A stretch of 20,936 bases of DNA from Cochliopodium minus (Eukaryota > Discosea > Himatismenida > Cochliopodiidae), in the NCBI GenBank assembly GCA_024220525.1, contig JAMYWO010000012.1, positions 83,530-104,465 on the forward strand, written 5' to 3'. Position numbers and translations under genes: made by a program. Below the pieces are notes generated by a model. It was not told where the DNA came from and did no database searches. It was given only the letters and a program-made list of their open reading frames with translations. Positions 16,505-20,936 of this stretch are shown here, in pieces (the stretch's first letter is position 1; each line of letters opens with the position of its first letter).

Positions 16505-19033
16505 TTAAAGATCATCAACATCAAACTTGATGTACTTTAGAACAGCACCAACAAGGTAAAGGGAACCAGTGAAAAAAATATTAGGAACAGTGTCGGAAGG
16601 AGGAGAAGAAAGAAAAGAATGGGCAAAAAGAAAGGAATCTTTCAAAGAAGGAGAAACAACAATCTTTTGATTTGAATGTTCTTTATTATGGGAAATCCAA
16701 ATTTCTTTCATTTTATCTTGCCAATTAGTTTGAGGAAGAGAAAGGGAAGTAGGCAAAGAATTGTGAGGATTATTCTCATTTTCAAACTGATCATTGGTTG
16801 TGAAAATGATCAACTTGAATTTAAGAACAGGATTTATGCTTATTATTTGTTCGAGAAGACTTTCAACATTTTTGGATTGATTACAATTAAAAATGAGAAT
16901 GTTTGTTTTCTCTCCTATCTTTTCCAAGGTAGTTATCCAATCTGTAAAAGCAACCATAGATTCTTTTGTGTGAGCTCCATCTAATATCAATTTAACATTT
17001 CTACTTTTTTCTTCGTTTTGGATTTCCCAATCTAATATTTGCCCTCTTTTTTTTAAAATATTTTTTTAATTTCTTAACTAATAATCCAATTTTTTTATTT
17101 ACCTTCCCCTCCATTTAACATTTTGAAGAGAATGAATTATAGGAGAATTATTGTCTAGTTTTCCCATTATGTTTTCCTTTATTTCATTTATTATTTTTTC
17201 ATCATATTTTCTTACTTCCTCTTTGTTTTCAAGAATGGAAAATTAAAAATAAAAAGAAAATGAAAAAATATTATTAAAAAAAAAAAAATGAAAAAATAAC
17301 CTTTTTGAAAATAATCCAATACAAAATCATTTCCATAAATAAATCTATTTCCCACAAATTTTTGAAAAACAAAATTATTCTTTTCCTTTTCTTCTTTTTC
17401 ATTCTTAAAATTTGCATTTTCAATGTGGAGATCATTATTAGTATTATTAATGATGTTATTGTTAGTATCATTATTAGTATTATTAATGATATTATTGTTA
17501 GTATCATTATTAGTATTAATGTTATTGTTAGTGTTAGTATTATTAATGTTATTAATGTTATTATTGTTATTGTTAGTATCACTTAAGTGGAGATTAGTAT
17601 TATTGTTGTTATTGTTAGTATCATTATTAGTATTATTAATGTTATTATTGTTATTGTTAGTATCACTTAAGTGGAGATTAGTATTATTGTTATCACTTAA
17701 GTGGAGAGTTTTTCTTTTTTTGGAAGAAGAAAGGGAAGAGTGAAGAGAAAACCAATAAGAAGAAAGATAAACAGCTAAAGCGGCATTGGAGTATTGATGA
17801 TGACCTTTAATTCCCAAAGTAAAAGGGAAGAGGGGAGACTCATCAACAAAATGCAACAAACTGTCCTTGTCATCGGATATTTTTTTGAAAACTTCCTCTA
17901 TGGAAGAAGTTTGTTGTTTGAAAGAAAATACGGGAACATTTCTTTTTATTATCCCTCCCTTCTCCCTCCCTATCTCTTCTAATGTGTTTCCCAATACATT
18001 CATATGATCATATCCTATGCTCGTTATTCCACATACCACTGGTTCCACCACATTCGTTGCATCACATCTTTTAAATAAATTTAATTCTTAATTAATTCAA
18101 AAAAAAATTTTTAATTTAAAAAATAAATGAAAATGAATGAAAATTTACAAATAAAAAATAAAAAATAAAAAAATGATCAAAAAAAATAAAAAATAAAAAA
18201 AATGATCAAGAAAAATGAAAATTTACAAATAAATTATTTTAATAAAAATTAAAATAGAAATATGATTAAATATTTTTTAAAATTTTTCAAAAAAAAAAGA
18301 TTCTTTTTTTTTTCCAACCTTCCACCAAGACCAACTTCCATGATACAGACATCAATATTTTCTTTTAAGAAAACATGAAAGGCCATAATTGTCAAAAAAC
18401 GAAAGAAGGGAGGGACGAGGGGATGATTGGTTTCTTCACTTCCTTTTTCTCTCAGTTTTTCGTAAACTTCCCAAAAAGAAGAAGAAAACTGTTTCTCTGA
18501 AATCGATTTCCCGTTGATTTTAATTCTTTCCCTTGGCTCTACTAAATGTGGTGAGATGTACATCCCTGTTTTCAATCCCTTCTCTCTCAAAATTGATTCT
18601 TTTTAAAAAATGCAACCATTAATTTAATTCGATTTAACTTTTATAAAGATTCAAAAAAAAAAAGATAATTTCAATCTTTTCTTTCTAATTTATTTATCCT
18701 CTAACGAGTTCCAAAATAATGTTTTAATTTACCTGTAAATGCACATGTAGATCCTTTTCCTTTGGTTCCTGCAACATGAATAATTGATAATTTGGAAATA
18801 TCTAGTTCCAATCTTGTTAGATGATAATTCATTTCTTCATTCATATTTATTTCTTTATTCTCTTTTCTATCTTTTATCCAATTTTTGATGGAATCTTCAT
18901 TAGAAGTCAGCCCAAATAAAGTATCTTTTGCAGAGAAATAAGTCTTTTCGATATTTTCTTTCATACTTGAAAACAATTTCTTTTGATTAATTATTTTGAA
19001 TGATTTGCTTAATTTCTTTAATTTTAAATGCAT
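16505..19033 (-). CDS. FPGS: Folylpolyglutamate synthase, 5 exons
   Basis: The exons are 19033-18733, 18598-18319, 18067-17301, 17220-17103 and 17045-16505, giving 668 aa. The enzyme is a Mur-ligase-fold ATP-dependent ligase that adds glutamates to folates, retaining them in the cell and improving them as cofactors. Landmarks are the P-loop HVAGTKGKGSTCAFTES (87-102), GMYISPHLVEPRERIKINGK, FFRFLTIMAFHVFL, MEVGLGGRCDATNVVEPV (GGR usually followed by L/Y-D), GITSIGYDHMNVLGNTLEEI, KGGIIK, GHHQYSNAALAV, WRGRGQIL, LILDGAHTKES, NWQDKMKEIW, and TGSLYLVGAVLKYI at the end. The ATG at 19033 is preferred over TTG at 19036. The basic, acid-poor first 24 residues could be a mitochondrial presequence, an inference. 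About 90 residues of Asn-rich repeat (about 316-408) are inserted after the central ATPase domain. Introns are 57-251 bp. Confidence 0.94.
17428..17706 (-). repeat. Asn-rich coding tandem repeat with LHLSD units in FPGS
   Basis: Triplet-biased DNA encodes Asn, Asp, Thr and Ile. TNLHLSD-type units occur three times and NDTNNNIINNTN-type units twice. The underlying DNA segments around CACTTAAGTGGAG are nearly identical, so the array grew by segment duplication rather than only by AAT slippage. It forms FPGS residues about 316-408. Confidence 0.8.
18139..18233. repeat. Imperfect duplication of about 78 bp, FPGS intron 2
   Basis: The 17-mer GAAAATTTACAAATAAA occurs at 18139-18155 and 18217-18233, and AATGATCAA is duplicated between them. 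It lies in the 251-bp intron 18318-18068. Confidence 0.6.
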
Positions 19034-19335
19034 CAATCAAATTTATTACTGTTCTTTTCTATATCAAATGTTTCTTCCAAGGAAAATTAATTTCAAATCA
19101 AGATGTGAACTAAATTCCTTTTTTTTTATTTAATATTTTAAAAGGAAATTCCTCTGAATAAAACAATTTGATTCAAATTTTTCTATGATGTTTTGCTTTG
19201 ATATGTTTGATTTAAAGGGTGGAAAATCCCCTAAAAATTTTCTTTGAAGTGAGAAATAATTTAAAAATTCATTAAATAAATTAAAAAAAAAAAAAATTGA
19301 TTGTTCTTTGAAAATCCTTCACATTGTAATTCAGA
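19034..19335. promoter_or_regulatory. 302-bp divergent region FPGS / sterol desaturase
   Basis: No gene is seen. It contains two GC-bearing palindromes in otherwise AT DNA, TTCCAAGGAA (19075-19084) and GGAAATTCC (about 19144-19152), plus GGTGGAAAATCCCC near 19219. Both promoters must lie here. Confidence 0.4.
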
Positions 19336-20548
19336 ATGGATCTCATTATTCAATTGGGTGATGAATATATTTTCAATTATATTTATCCAGCTACTTGGCC
19401 AGCTGAAGATTTTTGGCGTCAAACACTTTCATTATATTTGATAGTCACTATTGGAGCTTATATTTTGTATTTTACAATTCCTACATTGGATTATATCTTT
19501 CTTTATGATAAAAAGAATTTGACAGACAAAAGAATTTTGAAAAATCAAATCAGAAAAGAAATTTTTTCTTCTTGCACTTCTATTCCTATTATGGGTATCT
19601 ATAGTGTCCCTTTTTATATGTTGGAGGGTAAGAAAATTAATTAGAAAATTATTATTTTAAGATTATATTATTAAATCACTCTTCCTATCAAACCTATCTC
19701 TTTCTTATAATTTGAAATAATTTGAAATAATACTCCCATAATACTTTATCAAATAATAGTAAGAGGATATACCAAATTATACTCAAATGTTGAAGAATAT
19801 GGGATTCCATACATGTTATTTTCTGCTTTTCTCTATATTGCATTCACAGATGGAGGTATTTATTGGATTCACAGGTAATCTTTTTTTTTTTTGCATTCTT
19901 TCTTCAATTTTATTCACAAATCTCTTTTTATTCAAAAATAAGATTTCTTCATACATTCCCATGGTTATACAAGAATATACACAAAGAACACCACAAATGG
20001 ATAGTTGTAAAAAAAAGATAATTTTAAAAAATATATTTTTGAATCCCTGTCTTCTTTATAAAGATCACCCCATATGCAGCTCTTGCTTTTCACCCTATTG
20101 ATGGTAAATTTTAATTCTATCTTATTCTAAATGAAATTTGAAATAATAAAAACAAAGAAATATTTAATTGATTTAATTGATTTTACATTTTATCAAATTT
20201 GATATAATTTCTAATCTCTTTAAATTAGGAACTGCACAAAGTATTCCTTACTTGATTTTTCCATGGTTTTTTCCAATACATAAAGTGTTGTATGTATCTC
20301 TTTACTTTTTTGTAATGCTTTGGACAATTGGAATCCACGATAAAATTAGTTTTGTAAGAAACTCTGTTGTAAATGGATCTGCTCACCACAATCTCCACCA
20401 CACACATTATTCTTACAACTATGGCCAATTTTTCACTCTTTGGGATCGTCTTGGTGGTTCTTTCAGACAACCTAAATGGGACAAGAGCGGAGTTTTGATC
20501 GACGATGATTGGGAAGGAAGAAAATCTGAATCAAAAAAAACTAATTAA
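19336..20548 (+). CDS. ERG3: Sterol C5-desaturase (lathosterol oxidase, ERG3/SC5D type), 5 exons
   Basis: The exons are 19336-19627, 19766-19874, 19943-20006, 20064-20103 and 20229-20548, giving 274 aa. It is an ER membrane di-iron enzyme that introduces the C5-C6 double bond late in sterol synthesis, using O2 and electrons from cytochrome b5. It has the three histidine boxes of the family: H133-RFL-H137 in WIHRFLH, H147-KE-HH (147-151), and H222-NL-HH (222-226) in NGSAHHNLHHTH. The SC5D rather than ERG25 subfamily is indicated by FTDGGIYWIHR, HHKWIV.TPYAALAFHPIDG, PIHKVLYVSLY, the SAHHNLHH box and YNYGQFFTLWDRLGGSF. Hydrophobic stretches at about 30-50 and 78-95 and further ones between the boxes fit a multi-pass protein. 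Exon 4 codes only 40 nt. It ends 162 bp from the convergent carbamoyltransferase. Confidence 0.95.
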
Positions 20549-20710
20549 ATTTAATTTTAAATTAAAAAAAATAAAAATTAATTAAAATTAATAAATAATT
20601 CCCAAATTTACTTTCTTATTATCCTTCTTTGTTTTGGTTAAAAATTAAAACTTTAAAAATAAGTATATTCCCTTTTTAACTAATTTATTTATTTAAAACA
20701 AGCTTATTAT

Positions 20711-20923
20711 TTAAAGGAAACCCAAAACACCAGCAAGCAAGGTCATTCTCAAATACATTCCATAACTAACTTGTTTGAAGTAACGAGCAGAAGGATGGTT
20801 GTCAACTTCAGGGTGGATTTCATTGACACGAGGCAATGGATGCATAATGATCATGCCTTTCTTTGAATCTTTCAACATGTCATTGTTGATGATGTAAGCA
20901 TCTTTGAGTCTTTCATATTCTTC
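20711..20923 (-). CDS. Aspartate carbamoyltransferase, C-terminal exon (partial)
   Basis: This is the last exon, 70 residues plus stop, after an acceptor AACAG at 20928-20924. The remainder lies beyond the right end. The enzyme condenses carbamoyl phosphate with aspartate in pyrimidine synthesis. Diagnostic sequence is MIIMHPLPRVNEIHPEVD, then HPSARYFKQ and GMYLRMTLLAGVLGF, the conserved end of ATCase. In many eukaryotes, dictyostelids included, ATCase is the C-terminal domain of the multifunctional CAD/PYR1-3 protein, so this could be the end of a large fusion gene. The window cannot tell. Confidence 0.93.
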   Translation of the reverse strand, partial: EEYERLKDAYIINNDMLKDSKKGMIIMHPLPRVNEIHPEVDNHPSARYFKQVSYGMYLRMTLLAGVLGFL

Positions 20924-20936
20924 CTGTTATAATTTT

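Noticed and set aside
1-20936. tRNA, rRNA or CRISPR array
   Set aside because: No cloverleaf with a GTTC-type T arm, no rRNA-like conserved tract and no regularly spaced direct repeats with unique spacers were seen on either strand.

Overview
The window is nuclear DNA of a eukaryotic microbe with a very AT-rich genome. Genes are closely packed and intron-rich. Asn, Gln and Lys runs interrupt otherwise conserved proteins, introns are short with GT..AG ends, and microsatellites fill the longer introns. A STAT-type SH2 transcription factor, a secreted phage-T4-type lysozyme and the Asn-rich insertions together point to Amoebozoa, most likely a dictyostelid or a relative. That placement is an inference. 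All exon joins were worked out by hand from reading frame, GT/AG borders and fit to the protein family. They close in frame for every complete gene but have no transcript support.

Layout from left to right: a broken plus-strand coding remnant (1-483); a C1GALT-like beta-1,3-galactosyltransferase (minus, 585-2136); 50 bp further on, a divergent GH24 lysozyme (plus, 2187-3012); a SET/MYND (SMYD-like) methyltransferase (minus, 3152-5865); ribosomal protein eL22 (plus, 6004-6557); DNA polymerase epsilon subunit 2 (minus, 6723-10565); a STAT protein (minus, 10649-13579); an unrecognised basic protein (plus, 14328-14819); a maspardin-like alpha/beta-hydrolase (minus, 14932-16352); folylpolyglutamate synthase (minus, 16505-19033); sterol C5-desaturase (plus, 19336-20548); and the last exon of aspartate carbamoyltransferase (minus, 20711-20923, running off the right end).

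The genes are mostly unrelated housekeeping and regulatory functions: replication, translation, folate, pyrimidine and sterol metabolism, glycosylation, signalling and defence or digestion. They form no pathway cluster. Four divergent pairs share short upstream regions (50, 138, 748 and 302 bp), and convergent ends are 98-165 bp apart, so neighbours may share promoters.

The least explained feature is a dispersed element of about 115 bp with several hairpins. It occurs twice, near-identical, and each copy lies in an unusually long intron of a different gene (lysozyme intron 1 and SMYD intron 2). Other points are a maspardin homologue whose nucleophile-elbow serine is glycine, an exact 12-bp coding minisatellite inside POLE2, an intron-phase bias toward phase 1, and an unknown protein carrying two copies of a short motif.
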